From assembly GCA_023418915.1 (NCBI GenBank), contig JAEZYU010000109.1:1-64000 (forward strand): a stretch of 64,000 nt of DNA, in the 5' to 3' direction. Made by a program: the position numbers and the translations under genes. Of the stretch, positions 9,449 to 18,224 are shown one piece after another; positions within the stretch are counted from its first letter, which is position 1; every line of letters starts with the position of its first letter. This DNA is from Bacillota bacterium (GTDB lineage Bacteria > Bacillota > Clostridia > Acetivibrionales > DTU013). Under the pieces are notes generated by a model. That model saw only the letters and a program-made list of their open reading frames with translations. It ran no database searches and had not been told where the DNA came from.

Positions 9449-10759
9449 ATGATGAGATCAATGTTCTCTGGTGTATCAGGTCTCAGGGCACACCAGACAA
9501 GAATGGACGTAATAGGCAACAACGTAGCCAACGTGAATACGGTAGGCTTCAAGTCAGGAAGAGTGACATTTCAGGAAATATTCAGCCAGACCTTAAAGGG
9601 CGCCAGCTCTCCTGACTCGGCAACAGGCAGGGGCGGTACGAACCCGATGCAGATAGGCCTCGGTCTTGGTGTAGGAGCAGTTGACACAATTACAACAAGA
9701 GGAAGTTTGCAAAGGACTGACAACCCTACAGACATGTCGATAGAGGGCGATGGCTTCTTCATCTGTAAGGGCGGCGCCAATGATACATTTAAATTTACTA
9801 GAGCAGGCAACTTCGGTATAGACAGGCTCGGCAACCTGGTTACCGGCAGCGGACTCAATGTATACGGCTGGCAGGCGCTCAAGACCGACGGCAGCGGAGA
9901 GTTCGACACAGAAAAACCAATAGAGCCGATAAACCTTTACACTGACGAATACAGGAACAAGAGGATAATATCGGCCAAGTCGACATCCAGAGCGCAGCTT
10001 TCCGGAAACCTGGACGCTTCGATGCCTGCAATGGGAACAGATATACCAACATCTGAGCAGAAATTTTCGGTTCCAATGACTGTTTATGATAGTCTTGGAA
10101 ATGACTACAAGGTGAATGTAGAATTTTGGAAGACGGAAGCTGATGCAGACGGGTCGACATGGCACTGGGAAATTCCTTCACCGACAACAAACGAGTACAC
10201 CACTGATACGGCATCAGGTTCATTCAGTTTTGATGCGGAGGGTATAATAGATCCAACTACGTTACCGACTGATGCTGTAACATTTGAACCTGCAGAAGAG
10301 ACAGGTACCGGTCCATTTGATGTAACTCTTGACTTTTCCAAAATTACCGCTTTTGCAGCAGATAACTCAGTCAAGCCGCAAAGTGTGGACGGTTACCCGT
10401 CAGGCAGTCTTGTTTCATTCAGCGTAGGCTCCGATGGTATACTGACAGGAATATACGACAACGGTCAGCAGCAGTCACTCGGTCTGATGGCCATATCGGG
10501 TTTTGAAAACCCGGCCGGTCTTCAGAAGGTCGGAGACAACATGTATGTGCCGACCACAAACTCAGGCGACTACAAGGCAGTAAAAGCCGGTTCCAACGGA
10601 GTCGGAACACTCAATCCAGGAACCCTTGAGATGTCAAATGTGGACCTTTCAAAAGAGTTCACAGAGATGATTGTTACACAGAGAGGCTTCCAGGCAAACA
10701 GCCGAATCATCACGACATCAGATGAAATGCTGCAGGAGCTTGTAAGCCTAAAGAGGTAA
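9449..10759 (+). CDS. flgE: Flagellar hook protein FlgE
   Basis: FlgE is the structural subunit of the hook. The 436-residue product has the N-terminal rod/hook signature (MFSGVSGLRAHQTRMDVIGN, then NVNTVGFKSGR), the middle hook domains with AQLSGNLDASM, and the C-terminal helix ending SNVDLSKEFTEMIVTQRGFQ and MLQELVSLKR. These ends are diagnostic of hook-basal-body proteins and the length fits FlgE rather than FlgG or FlgF. An AAGGAGG lies upstream. It is followed by about 290 bases without a gene. Confidence 0.96.
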   Translation: MMRSMFSGVSGLRAHQTRMDVIGNNVANVNTVGFKSGRVTFQEIFSQTLKGASSPDSATGRGGTNPMQIGLGLGVGAVDTITTRGSLQRTDNPTDMSIEGDGFFICKGGANDTFKFTRAGNFGIDRLGNLVTGSGLNVYGWQALKTDGSGEFDTEKPIEPINLYTDEYRNKRIISAKSTSRAQLSGNLDASMPAMGTDIPTSEQKFSVPMTVYDSLGNDYKVNVEFWKTEADADGSTWHWEIPSPTTNEYTTDTASGSFSFDAEGIIDPTTLPTDAVTFEPAEETGTGPFDVTLDFSKITAFAADNSVKPQSVDGYPSGSLVSFSVGSDGILTGIYDNGQQQSLGLMAISGFENPAGLQKVGDNMYVPTTNSGDYKAVKAGSNGVGTLNPGTLEMSNVDLSKEFTEMIVTQRGFQANSRIITTSDEMLQELVSLKR

Positions 10760-11050
10760 TGCTGAAAATCTTCTGAGGAAAGTAATATTAGCAGCTTTGT
10801 ATTTGTGTAAAGTGACTAGATAAAGCGATTAAGTTACTTAATTCAGATATTTCAGCTGTGTGGTTGTATGGTGCTTCTCCTGAAATTTTAACGGATGACT
10901 GGTTAGTCAGTCAACAAATCAGTTTGAGGAGGAGTACCTGCAACACATATATATTTAGAAAGGATACCAAAACTTGATAAATTTCACATAAAAAGTGCAT
11001 AATTCGCCATTTTTTGAAATTATCTATTGAGTTTTTGGGGTAAAAATATT
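10760..11050 (+). other. Gene-free gap between flgE and flbD with palindromes
   Basis: No coding region was found here. The gap contains a 15-bp perfect palindrome ATTAAGTTACTTAAT at 10828-10842, arms GACTG/CAGTC around 10893-10910, and GATAAATTTCA (10976-10986) pairing with TGAAATTATC (11015-11024) with a single bulged base, just before the weak ribosome binding site of flbD. It is the largest gap in the fla operon. Many Clostridia have motA/motB close to flbD; here they are absent. Confidence 0.6.
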
Positions 11051-11251
11051 ATGATTAAACTGACCAGGCTTAACGGCTCGGTTTATGTCCTGAATAGTGA
11101 TTTGATCGAGACTGTGGAACAGACTCCCGATACGGTCATTACCACAGTCAATACAAAAAAATATGTCTGCAGGGAGTCTGTGGATGATGTGATCGCAAAG
11201 ATCATTGAATTCAAGGGCGGTATACAAATCTATGCGGACACACACAAATGA
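11051..11251 (+). CDS. flbD: FlbD/SwrD family flagellar protein
   Basis: The 66-residue product begins MIKLTRLNGSVYVLNSDLIE and continues with the typical TVEQTPDTVITTVNTKKYV, the hallmark of the small FlbD family (SwrD/YlzI in Bacillus subtilis, which raises flagellar torque for swarming). ATG at 11051 is preferred over an upstream in-frame TTG at 11027 because it matches the family start. The ribosome binding site is weak (GGGGT). It lies between flgE and fliL, although motAB are not next to it here. Confidence 0.88.
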   Translation: MIKLTRLNGSVYVLNSDLIETVEQTPDTVITTVNTKKYVCRESVDDVIAKIIEFKGGIQIYADTHK

Positions 11252-11268
11252 TAGAGGGGGCATAAGTT

Positions 11269-11802
11269 TTGGAGTCAAAAAGTACGTTCTTTATATTAAT
11301 AGTTATCGTGGCAGTCCTTGCACTTTCGCTAGCTGCACTTGCAGGATATCTGGTGATCGTTCAGGGCAGCTCATCTAATGCGAATGGCACCGGAGAAGAG
11401 AATCTTACAGAAAACGGCGAGAAGATCAAGGAGATCCCAAAGGAAGAGGAACTTGTCAAGATACCTCTCTACAGCGATGCGAGATATTTCGCCCTCAAAA
11501 AAGCCGACCCTGATTCGACATCAATAATTCAAGCAAATGTTACACTGAAATGCTACAAAACACTAAAAAGAGACAAGAAAGCTGTTGTTAGTGATATACT
11601 AGCTGCCAGATCCGAAGAGATCCAAGAGCTTGTTGTCAGGTTTTTTATGACATTGACAGCTCAAGAAGTAGAGGATCTTGCTGTGCTTGACAGGGCAAAG
11701 GAAGACCTTACAAATCAGATCAACAGTCTTTTGAATGAAGGAGAAGAGAAGCCTGAGGATATCGTATACAAGGTAATTTTCTCAGAATGGCTTTTCCAGT
11801 AA
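11269..11802 (+). CDS. fliL: Flagellar basal body-associated protein FliL
   Basis: FliL surrounds or supports the stator units at the inner membrane. The 177-residue product has one N-terminal membrane segment at about 6-28, an acidic linker, and a C-terminal extracellular domain ending YKVIFSEWLFQ, which matches the usual FliL ending. The start is TTG at 11269, with AGAGGGGG eight bases upstream. It sits directly before fliM, as expected. Confidence 0.9.
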   Translation: MESKSTFFILIVIVAVLALSLAALAGYLVIVQGSSSNANGTGEENLTENGEKIKEIPKEEELVKIPLYSDARYFALKKADPDSTSIIQANVTLKCYKTLKRDKKAVVSDILAARSEEIQELVVRFFMTLTAQEVEDLAVLDRAKEDLTNQINSLLNEGEEKPEDIVYKVIFSEWLFQ

Positions 11803-11806
11803 GGTT

Positions 11807-11856
11807 CTGTGCAGCAAACCCCGGGTGGTACTGATCAAATTTTATCCGGGCTACAG
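11807..11856 (+). other. Inverted repeat in the fliM leader
   Basis: CTGT, AGC and CCGG on the left (11807-11824) pair in order with CCGG, GCT and ACAG on the right (11846-11856), with small bulges. There is no T-run. The fliM ribosome binding site (GGGAGGTGG) starts a few bases after the right arm, so folding could affect fliM translation. Confidence 0.55.
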
Positions 11857-11873
11857 ATGGGAGGTGGTTTTTA

Positions 11874-12860
11874 ATGGGTGATATTCTTTCACAGAATGAA
11901 ATAGATGATCTGCTTAAGGCGCTGAGCACGGGCGAGATAAACGCACACGAAATACAGAACACCTCACAGGAGAAAAAGGTTAAAAGCCACGATTTCCGCA
12001 GAGCCAGCAAATTTGCCAAGGATCATATAAAGACTCTAAATATAATCTATGATAATTACGCACGGCTTGTGACTAATTTTCTGACAGGCTATCTGAGGAC
12101 ACTGGTGCAGGTGGATGTAGTAACAGTTGAAGCGCTTCCCTATAGTGACTTCAGCAATTCAGTTGCGAATCCTGTCGTATTGGCAATAATTGATTTTGCG
12201 CCATTGTCAGGATCAGTAATGCTTGAGATCGAACCGACTATCGCATATGCACTGGTTGACCGTATCCTTGGCGGCCGTGGCTCTTCAATGGAAAGAATAA
12301 GGGAATTTACAGAAATAGAGTTGGCTATCATTGAAAGGATAACCATACAGATACTCAATCTGATGCGGGAGCCGTGGGAAAATGTTATTTCAATACGGCC
12401 GAGGCTCGATAAGATAGAGACCAATGCACAATTTGCTCAGATAGTTGCACAGAATGAAACCGTAGCGCTGATAACACTGAGTGCACGAGTCGGAGATGTC
12501 GATGGTATGATCAATATATGTATACCGCATATGGTGGTAGAGCCGATAGTTTCAAAGCTCAGTACTAAGTTCTGGTTTTCAAGTGTTGAAAAGGAGGCAA
12601 CTCCTGAGATGAAGCAGAGCATTGAAGCCAGAGTACAAAACGCTTATATACCTGTAAAAGCAGTTTTGGGCAAAACATCAATAACCGTCAATGATTTTCT
12701 TGAGCTGCAGCCAGGAGATGTGATCGCACTGGATACCGGCGTCAATGACGAATTGGAGGTGCATGTCGGCAACCTCTTAAAATTCCATGCGATGCCCGGT
12801 GTGAAGAAAAACAAGGTCGCAATCAAGATATCAAAGGTATTGAAGAAGGAGGAAGACTGA
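11874..12860 (+). CDS. fliM: Flagellar motor switch protein FliM
   Basis: FliM is the switch protein that binds phosphorylated CheY and FliG. The 328-residue product starts with the CheY-binding peptide (ILSQNEIDDLLKAL), has a central CheC-like domain and a C-terminal SpoA-type domain with FLELQPGDVIALD. All expected regions are present and the length is normal. ATG at 11874 follows GGGAGGTGG. Its stop overlaps the start of fliY by one base (TGATG). Confidence 0.97.
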   Translation: MGDILSQNEIDDLLKALSTGEINAHEIQNTSQEKKVKSHDFRRASKFAKDHIKTLNIIYDNYARLVTNFLTGYLRTLVQVDVVTVEALPYSDFSNSVANPVVLAIIDFAPLSGSVMLEIEPTIAYALVDRILGGRGSSMERIREFTEIELAIIERITIQILNLMREPWENVISIRPRLDKIETNAQFAQIVAQNETVALITLSARVGDVDGMINICIPHMVVEPIVSKLSTKFWFSSVEKEATPEMKQSIEARVQNAYIPVKAVLGKTSITVNDFLELQPGDVIALDTGVNDELEVHVGNLLKFHAMPGVKKNKVAIKISKVLKKEED

Positions 12861-14065
12861 TGGGAGATATGTTATCACAGGCTGAAATAGATGCATTATT
12901 AAATGGTGTCACCAGCGATGCGCCGGCAGAGGAAGCCGGCGGTGGAGAAGGTCTCGACCCGCAGGAAATAGATGCTCTTGGAGAAATAGGCAACATAAGC
13001 ATGGGTACATCCGCTACCACGCTGTTTACACTGCTCGGACAGAAGGTCACCATAACGACTCCCAAGGTAACTGTCAGCACCTGGAGTGAACTGTCAGCAG
13101 AGTATTCGAATTCATGTGTTGGAGTTAAGGTGGAGTATACAAACGGACTTATTGGAACAAACCTGCTTATATTGAAAGAGCTAGATGTCAAAGTCATCAC
13201 GGACCTGATGATGGGCGGAGACGGATCCAATACAGAAAGCACGTTGACAGAGCTGCATCTCAGCGCAATCAGTGAAGCAATGAATCAGATGATTGGTTCG
13301 TCTTCAACGTCAATGTCATCGATGTTTGATAAGAGAATAGATATTTCGCCTCCGAAAGCATTTGTATTCGATGTTGATAATTTTCGACAGAATGTAGGTA
13401 TGGATGAGAGCGAGAAAGTAGTCAAGATATCATTCAAAATGGTGATAGGCGAACTGGTCGACAGTGAAATTATGCAGATACTGCCTCTGTCATTTGCAAA
13501 AAAAATGGTTGAGAACCTCTTGGGAATGGAGCCTGATGCCGGAACGTACAAACTGCCGGATGAAGCTTTTGACACACCGAAGCCTGCAGCAGAAAGTGTA
13601 CCGGCGATGCCGGAACAAAACATAGTGTCTCAGCAGCAGCAGGAACAGCAAGTGTACAGCCAACCACAGCCACCGATGCAGCAGCCGCTGCACGAGCAGC
13701 AAAGCTATCAGCCGGATTATGGCTTTAGTACTCCGGAGCCGAGGCAGCGCCGTGAACCTGTAAATGTTCAGCCGGCTCATTTTCAGAGCTTTGAAGATGG
13801 CAAGATCCTTCTTGATAAGAATAACATAAACCTTATCATGGATGTACCGCTTCAGGTGACCGTTGAACTTGGAAGGACTGAAAAACTGATCAGGGATATT
13901 CTTGAATTCAGCCCAGGATCCATTTTAGAGCTTGATAAGCTGGCAGGCGAACCTGTGGATATACTCGTTAACGGAAAGAATATCGCAAAGGGTGAGGTAG
14001 TGGTAATCGACGAGAGCTTTGGCGTGAGGATCACAGATATCATACACCCCAGCAAACGGTTGTAA
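12860..14065 (+). CDS. fliY: Flagellar switch protein and CheY-P phosphatase FliY (FliN-type)
   Basis: FliY is the Gram-positive form of FliN: a switch component that also removes phosphate from CheY-P. The 401-residue product begins with a CheY-binding-like peptide (MLSQAEIDALLNG), carries two CheC-type active-site helices (EIGNISMGTSATT and AISEAMNQMIGSS), then a Gln/Pro-rich linker at about 255-300, and a C-terminal FliN/SpoA domain (DVPLQVTVELGRTEKLIRDI). Both phosphatase centres keep their E and N residues. It overlaps fliM by one base. Confidence 0.96.
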   Translation: MGDMLSQAEIDALLNGVTSDAPAEEAGGGEGLDPQEIDALGEIGNISMGTSATTLFTLLGQKVTITTPKVTVSTWSELSAEYSNSCVGVKVEYTNGLIGTNLLILKELDVKVITDLMMGGDGSNTESTLTELHLSAISEAMNQMIGSSSTSMSSMFDKRIDISPPKAFVFDVDNFRQNVGMDESEKVVKISFKMVIGELVDSEIMQILPLSFAKKMVENLLGMEPDAGTYKLPDEAFDTPKPAAESVPAMPEQNIVSQQQQEQQVYSQPQPPMQQPLHEQQSYQPDYGFSTPEPRQRREPVNVQPAHFQSFEDGKILLDKNNINLIMDVPLQVTVELGRTEKLIRDILEFSPGSILELDKLAGEPVDILVNGKNIAKGEVVVIDESFGVRITDIIHPSKRL

Positions 14066-14147
14066 TGGAAAATCTTCTTGATTAAAAGACTATGAAATGT
14101 TAACATAAATATACGGCTCAATACACACATAATAAGGGGAGAGGATT

Positions 14148-14510
14148 ATGGGTAAAAAGATTTTGATTGTTGACGACGCTGCATTCATGAGAATGATGAT
14201 CAAAGACATATTGACCAAAAACGGATATGAAGTGATAGGAGAAGCCGAGCACGGCGGACGAGCAATTGAAAAATACAAGGAATTGCTGCCTGATCTGGTG
14301 ATAATGGATATAACGATGCCTGAAGTAGACGGTATACAGGCAGTCAAAGAGATCAGGAAGATGAACCCCGATTCCCAGGTGATCATGTGTTCCGCGATGG
14401 GTCAACAAGCTATGGTTATTGAGTCGATACAAGCAGGAGCAAGGGATTTCATCGTAAAACCATTCCAGGCAGAAAGAGTCATCGAAGCTGTAAAAAAGGT
14501 CTTAGGCTGA
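14148..14510 (+). CDS. cheY: Chemotaxis response regulator CheY
   Basis: CheY is a single receiver domain that, when phosphorylated by CheA, binds FliM and changes motor rotation. The 120-residue product has the acidic pocket D9/D10, the phosphorylation site D54 (VIMDITMPEVDG), the switch residue S82 and K104. No output domain is present. ATG at 14148 follows AGGGGAGAGG. Its location between fliY and fliO is typical of Clostridia and Thermotoga-like operons. Confidence 0.96.
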   Translation: MGKKILIVDDAAFMRMMIKDILTKNGYEVIGEAEHGGRAIEKYKELLPDLVIMDITMPEVDGIQAVKEIRKMNPDSQVIMCSAMGQQAMVIESIQAGARDFIVKPFQAERVIEAVKKVLG

Positions 14511-14580
14511 TCGTTAGTGCAGTATATAGATACAGACCTGCCGGAAAGTGTGAATGTCACTTGTAAACCGGGAGAATACG

Positions 14581-15093
14581 ATGGAATTTGATGTAGATGG
14601 TGTATTAAAATTAATATTGTTACTTGTCGGATTTTGTGCTTTGCTGTTTCTTACATATGTAACTACTAAGTATATCGGACAAAAACAGATCAGAACGATG
14701 CGAAGCAAAAACATAAGTATATTGGAGACGGTGGCGCTTGGTACTGACAAGAGGCTGCATCTTGTAAAAGCTGGAAACAGCTACTTGTTGATTGCCACGA
14801 CATCCAAATCCATTGAGTTTCTTGCAAATGTCGATATCGAAGAGACAGATGCCGAGGAAGCTGCACAAGCGGATAAGGAAATGCGGTTTGATTTTAGGGC
14901 CATACTTGATAGATACAGCGGCATGTACAGGGCGAAGAAGGAAAAGAGAGCGGTAGAAAAAGGCGAAGATTCTGCAGAAAATATGGAAGAGCCAAAATTT
15001 AAAAATAACCTGGACAAGCTGAGGACGATTGTTTACAAAAGTCAAAATACAAAGGTCAAAGAAGATGGGGTTGACGTTACCAATGATAAGTAA
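14581..15093 (+). CDS. fliO: Flagellar biosynthesis protein FliO (FliZ-type)
   Basis: FliO is a membrane protein that helps assemble the FliP ring of the export gate. The 170-residue product has one membrane segment at about 8-28, then a basic region and the conserved SILETVALGTDKRLHLVKAG segment, followed by a charged tail. ATG at 14581 is preferred over 14554 because a GGGAG lies about eight bases upstream and the shorter protein starts close to the membrane segment. It overlaps fliP by about 29 bases. Confidence 0.88.
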   Translation: MEFDVDGVLKLILLLVGFCALLFLTYVTTKYIGQKQIRTMRSKNISILETVALGTDKRLHLVKAGNSYLLIATTSKSIEFLANVDIEETDAEEAAQADKEMRFDFRAILDRYSGMYRAKKEKRAVEKGEDSAENMEEPKFKNNLDKLRTIVYKSQNTKVKEDGVDVTNDK

Positions 15094-15856
15094 ACTGAAA
15101 GGTTTAAAGATCGCAGTTGTATTGTCGATAATGACTTTTTTCAGTTCGGATGCGTATGCTGAAACCACCTTCCCATTCAAGTTCGGTTTCAATGTAGAAC
15201 CGGCTTCCACTCCCCAGGAAGTATCATCGAGCATCCAGATACTGTTGATGCTGACAGTATTGTCTCTGTTACCATCCATCTTAATAATGATGACCTCGTT
15301 CACAAGGATAATAATAGTGCTGTCGTTTATGAGAAATGCACTCGGAACACAGCAAATGCCGCCTAATCAGGTTCTGATCGGGCTTGCTTTGTTTTTATCC
15401 CTTTTTATTATGACACCTGTCATAGGAGATATAAATACACAGGCATATGAACCCTTCAACCAAGGAGAGATAACGCAGGAACAGGCTTTTGACAACTCGT
15501 CGCAGGTGATCAAGGGTTTTATGCTCAAGCAATTCGGAGACAATGAGAAGGATCTTGCGTTTTTTGTTTCACTGGCAAAGATAGAAACACCTGTCAAGGA
15601 TCCAATGGAGCTGCCTCTTACAGTAGTAATCCCGGCATTTATCATAAATGAGCTGACCATTGCCTTCAAGATCGGATTTTTGATATATATACCCTTTCTC
15701 ATTATCGACATGGTTGTTGCCAGCACATTGATGTCAATGGGAATGATGATGCTCCCGCCAATTATGATATCGCTGCCTTTCAAGGTATTGCTGTTCATCA
15801 TGGTGGATGGCTGGAATCTGATTTCCAAGACTCTGGTCTCATCGTTTATAACATAG
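15065..15856 (+). CDS. fliP: Flagellar export gate protein FliP
   Basis: FliP is the main ring subunit of the flagellar type III export gate. The product has an N-terminal signal-like segment with an AYA motif, then the conserved VLSLLPSILIMMTSFTRIII, PPNQVLIGLALFLSLFIM and the late MMLPPIMISLPFKVLLFIMV segment. Several starts are possible (15029, 15065, 15083). The one at 15065 gives 263 residues and a usual signal sequence. It overlaps fliO, so translational coupling is likely. Confidence 0.95.
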   Translation: MGLTLPMISKLKGLKIAVVLSIMTFFSSDAYAETTFPFKFGFNVEPASTPQEVSSSIQILLMLTVLSLLPSILIMMTSFTRIIIVLSFMRNALGTQQMPPNQVLIGLALFLSLFIMTPVIGDINTQAYEPFNQGEITQEQAFDNSSQVIKGFMLKQFGDNEKDLAFFVSLAKIETPVKDPMELPLTVVIPAFIINELTIAFKIGFLIYIPFLIIDMVVASTLMSMGMMMLPPIMISLPFKVLLFIMVDGWNLISKTLVSSFIT

Positions 15857-15899
15857 ACAGACGGAAGATTAAGCCAAAGAACAAATCCGCAGGAGGTGC

Positions 15900-16172
15900 A
15901 TGATGGATCAGGACGCAGTCATAACTATTGCACAGAATGCATTATTGACAGTTATATATGTATCTGCCCCCTTGTTGTTGGTCAGCCTGATCATAGGTCT
16001 TGCCGTGAGTGTTTTCCAGGCTACCACACAGATACAGGAGGCGACGTTATCCTTTATACCGAAGGTTTTATCTGTTATTCTTACACTTGCCGTATTGGGT
16101 TCATGGATGCTGAGTATGCTCACGGAATACACAAAGGGCCTGTATGAAAATATTTTGCAGTTAATCAGGTAG
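15900..16172 (+). CDS. fliQ: Flagellar export gate protein FliQ
   Basis: FliQ is a small two-helix subunit of the export gate. The 90-residue product has two hydrophobic segments (about 15-38 and 52-75) with the family pattern FQATTQIQEATLSFIPK between them. Two adjacent ATG codons (15900 and 15903) follow AGGAGGTG; either could be used. Order fliP-fliQ-fliR is normal. Confidence 0.95.
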   Translation: MMDQDAVITIAQNALLTVIYVSAPLLLVSLIIGLAVSVFQATTQIQEATLSFIPKVLSVILTLAVLGSWMLSMLTEYTKGLYENILQLIR

Positions 16173-16212
16173 GTATTCCGAGGAAATATTTCATCAATGG
16201 GAGGTTTGGTGT

Positions 16213-17001
16213 GTGCAGATACCGGCGGGGCTTATATTAAATGGTTTTGATGCTTTTCTGCTGGTCTTTGTCCGCATGACCGGTTTGTTTGTAGTAGCTC
16301 CGATTTTTGGAAGAAAAAATGTACCGGCATACTTCAAGATCGGTTTTTCGTTTTTAATGTCATTGATCCTTGTCAACACAGCTGTGGTGCAATCAGTACA
16401 GTATGATGAAAACCTGCTCGGATATGTACTGCTTGTTATAAAGGAGTTCATGATCGGACTGTCGATGGGATTTGTGGCTTATCTTACTTATACTGCGATA
16501 TATATTGCAGGTGAGGTAATTGATATGCAGATTGGATTCGGAATGGTTAATGTAATGGATCCGATCAGTAATATACAGGTGCCGATCACCTCTAATGTTT
16601 ACTTTATTATCAGCATGCTGATCTTACTTGCAATAGACGGACATCATATGCTGATAAAGGCGCTGTATGACAGCTTTACTTCAATACCGCCCGGCAGCGC
16701 TGTTTTTGATGCCGGACTGTACAACGGTATTTCTGCTCTTTTTAGCACAGTGCTTACAACCGGCTTCAAAATGGCAGCGCCTGTGTTAGCAACGATTATT
16801 ATTGTGGATATTGCGCTTGGAACAATATCCAGGATGGTGCCGCAGATGAATATTTTCGTGATAGGAATGCCACTGAAGATCATTGTTGGGCTGATTATAT
16901 TAGCAATTACGATACCGATGTTCATTAATGTTTTAAGGGAAGTCTTTGAGTTAATGGGCATAAGCGTGGCCGATTATATAAAGGAGCTTAGTCCGGGATG
17001 A
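16213..17001 (+). CDS. fliR: Flagellar export gate protein FliR
   Basis: FliR completes the FliPQR core of the export gate. The 262-residue hydrophobic product has about six membrane segments and the conserved VRMTGLFVVAPIFG near the N-terminus and PQMNIFVIGMPLKIIVG near the C-terminus. It starts with GTG at 16213 after GGGAGG. Its stop overlaps the flhB start (ATGA), giving tight coupling. Confidence 0.96.
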   Translation: MQIPAGLILNGFDAFLLVFVRMTGLFVVAPIFGRKNVPAYFKIGFSFLMSLILVNTAVVQSVQYDENLLGYVLLVIKEFMIGLSMGFVAYLTYTAIYIAGEVIDMQIGFGMVNVMDPISNIQVPITSNVYFIISMLILLAIDGHHMLIKALYDSFTSIPPGSAVFDAGLYNGISALFSTVLTTGFKMAAPVLATIIIVDIALGTISRMVPQMNIFVIGMPLKIIVGLIILAITIPMFINVLREVFELMGISVADYIKELSPG

Positions 17002-18107
17002 TTTATAAGATAAATCTCCAGCTGTTTGCACAGGGGCCTGGGGGCGGCGATAAGACAGAGAAGGCTACCCCGAAAAAAAGACGTGAGGCCAGAGAAAAGG
17101 GTCAGGTATTTCAAAGCAGAGAAATATCTACGGCTCTTGTGCTGCTTTTTGTATTTATATCGCTGCGCATTTTTGGCAGAAACATCTACATCCAGTTGGT
17201 CGAGTTTGCCCAAAAGGTATTTACGGAATACCCTATGATCGAAGACCTTTATGTACCGGATATAATAGTAAGGGTATTCATAGATGGACTTATTGTGTTT
17301 TTCAAGGCTATAGGTCCGGTATTTCTGATAAGCCTGCTCACAGGGCTTATAGTGAGTTACGCTCAAGTCGGATTTTTGTTCACGCTCGAAACGCTTAAAC
17401 CGAATTTCAGCAGAATAAACCCGCTCAGCGGCATTAAAAGGATATTTTCGATGCGCGGACTGGTTGAACTGCTTAAAGCTGTGATCAAAGTGTCTGCAAT
17501 TATTTATGTTTCCTATTCGTATCTGAACGGAAAGGCACAGGCTGTTGTCACCCTGATGGATACGGACGTCATCGGAATAGCTGCATTTATAGGGATCACA
17601 TCTGTGGATCTTGCCATAAGGATTTGTATTGTTCTCGTGGCGCTTGGAGTATTTGATTTTGCTTACCAGTGGTGGGAATATGAAAAGAATATGAAAATGA
17701 CAAAGCAGGAGGTCAAGGAGGAATACAAGCAGATTGAGGGAAATCCCGAGATAAAAGCAAAAATCAAGCAGAAACAACGACAAATATCGATGCGAAGGAT
17801 GATGCAGGAAATCCCCAAGGCGGATGTTGTCATCACCAATCCTACGCATTTTGCATGTGCACTCAAGTATGATGCGCAGGCTTCTCCTGCTCCAATGCTG
17901 CTGGCGAAGGGGCAGGATTATATTGCGTTTAGGATAAAGGAAATTGCCAGCGAAAATAAGGTGGAGATCGTAGAAAACAAACCGCTTGCGAGAGCCATAT
18001 ATGATACGGTGGATATTGGACAGGCTATACCGCCTGAATTATATCAGGCAGTAGCAGAGGTGCTAGCGTTCGTATATAGTCTGAAGGGTAAGACTGCTGC
18101 CGGTTAA
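16998..18107 (+). CDS. flhB: Flagellar export switch protein FlhB
   Basis: FlhB is the export-gate protein that changes substrate specificity after self-cleavage. The 369-residue product has the basic N-terminal GGGDKTEKATPKKRREAREK motif, four membrane segments to about residue 225, and a cytoplasmic domain with the NPTH autocleavage site at residues 281-284. All key residues are present. ATG at 16998 overlaps the fliR stop. Confidence 0.97.
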   Translation: MIYKINLQLFAQGPGGGDKTEKATPKKRREAREKGQVFQSREISTALVLLFVFISLRIFGRNIYIQLVEFAQKVFTEYPMIEDLYVPDIIVRVFIDGLIVFFKAIGPVFLISLLTGLIVSYAQVGFLFTLETLKPNFSRINPLSGIKRIFSMRGLVELLKAVIKVSAIIYVSYSYLNGKAQAVVTLMDTDVIGIAAFIGITSVDLAIRICIVLVALGVFDFAYQWWEYEKNMKMTKQEVKEEYKQIEGNPEIKAKIKQKQRQISMRRMMQEIPKADVVITNPTHFACALKYDAQASPAPMLLAKGQDYIAFRIKEIASENKVEIVENKPLARAIYDTVDIGQAIPPELYQAVAEVLAFVYSLKGKTAAG

Positions 18108-18109
18108 GC

Positions 18110-18180
18110 ATCATATTTGCGCAATACAGTTTTATAGGACGGTGTCATCAGAAGTCCATCGGATCAACTGTGTTTATGAT
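18110..18180 (+). other. Nested inverted repeats between flhB and flhA
   Basis: Outer arms ATCATA (18110-18115) and TATGAT (18175-18180) enclose ACAGTT (18126-18131) and AACTGT (18166-18171). A smaller GGAC/GTCC pair lies in the centre. No T-run follows. The structure occupies most of the 117-base gap before flhA. Confidence 0.5.
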
Positions 18181-18224
18181 AAATACAATACAAACTATCA
18201 GGGAGCAAGGAGGCTACCAAAGCT

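Noticed and set aside
16974..17849. Long minus-strand open frame inside flhB
   Set aside because: It lies opposite a clear flhB gene, has no ribosome binding site and its protein has no recognisable features.
18108..18224. c-di-GMP riboswitch before flhA
   Set aside because: The gap has inverted repeats but none of the conserved blocks of the c-di-GMP-I or -II aptamers.
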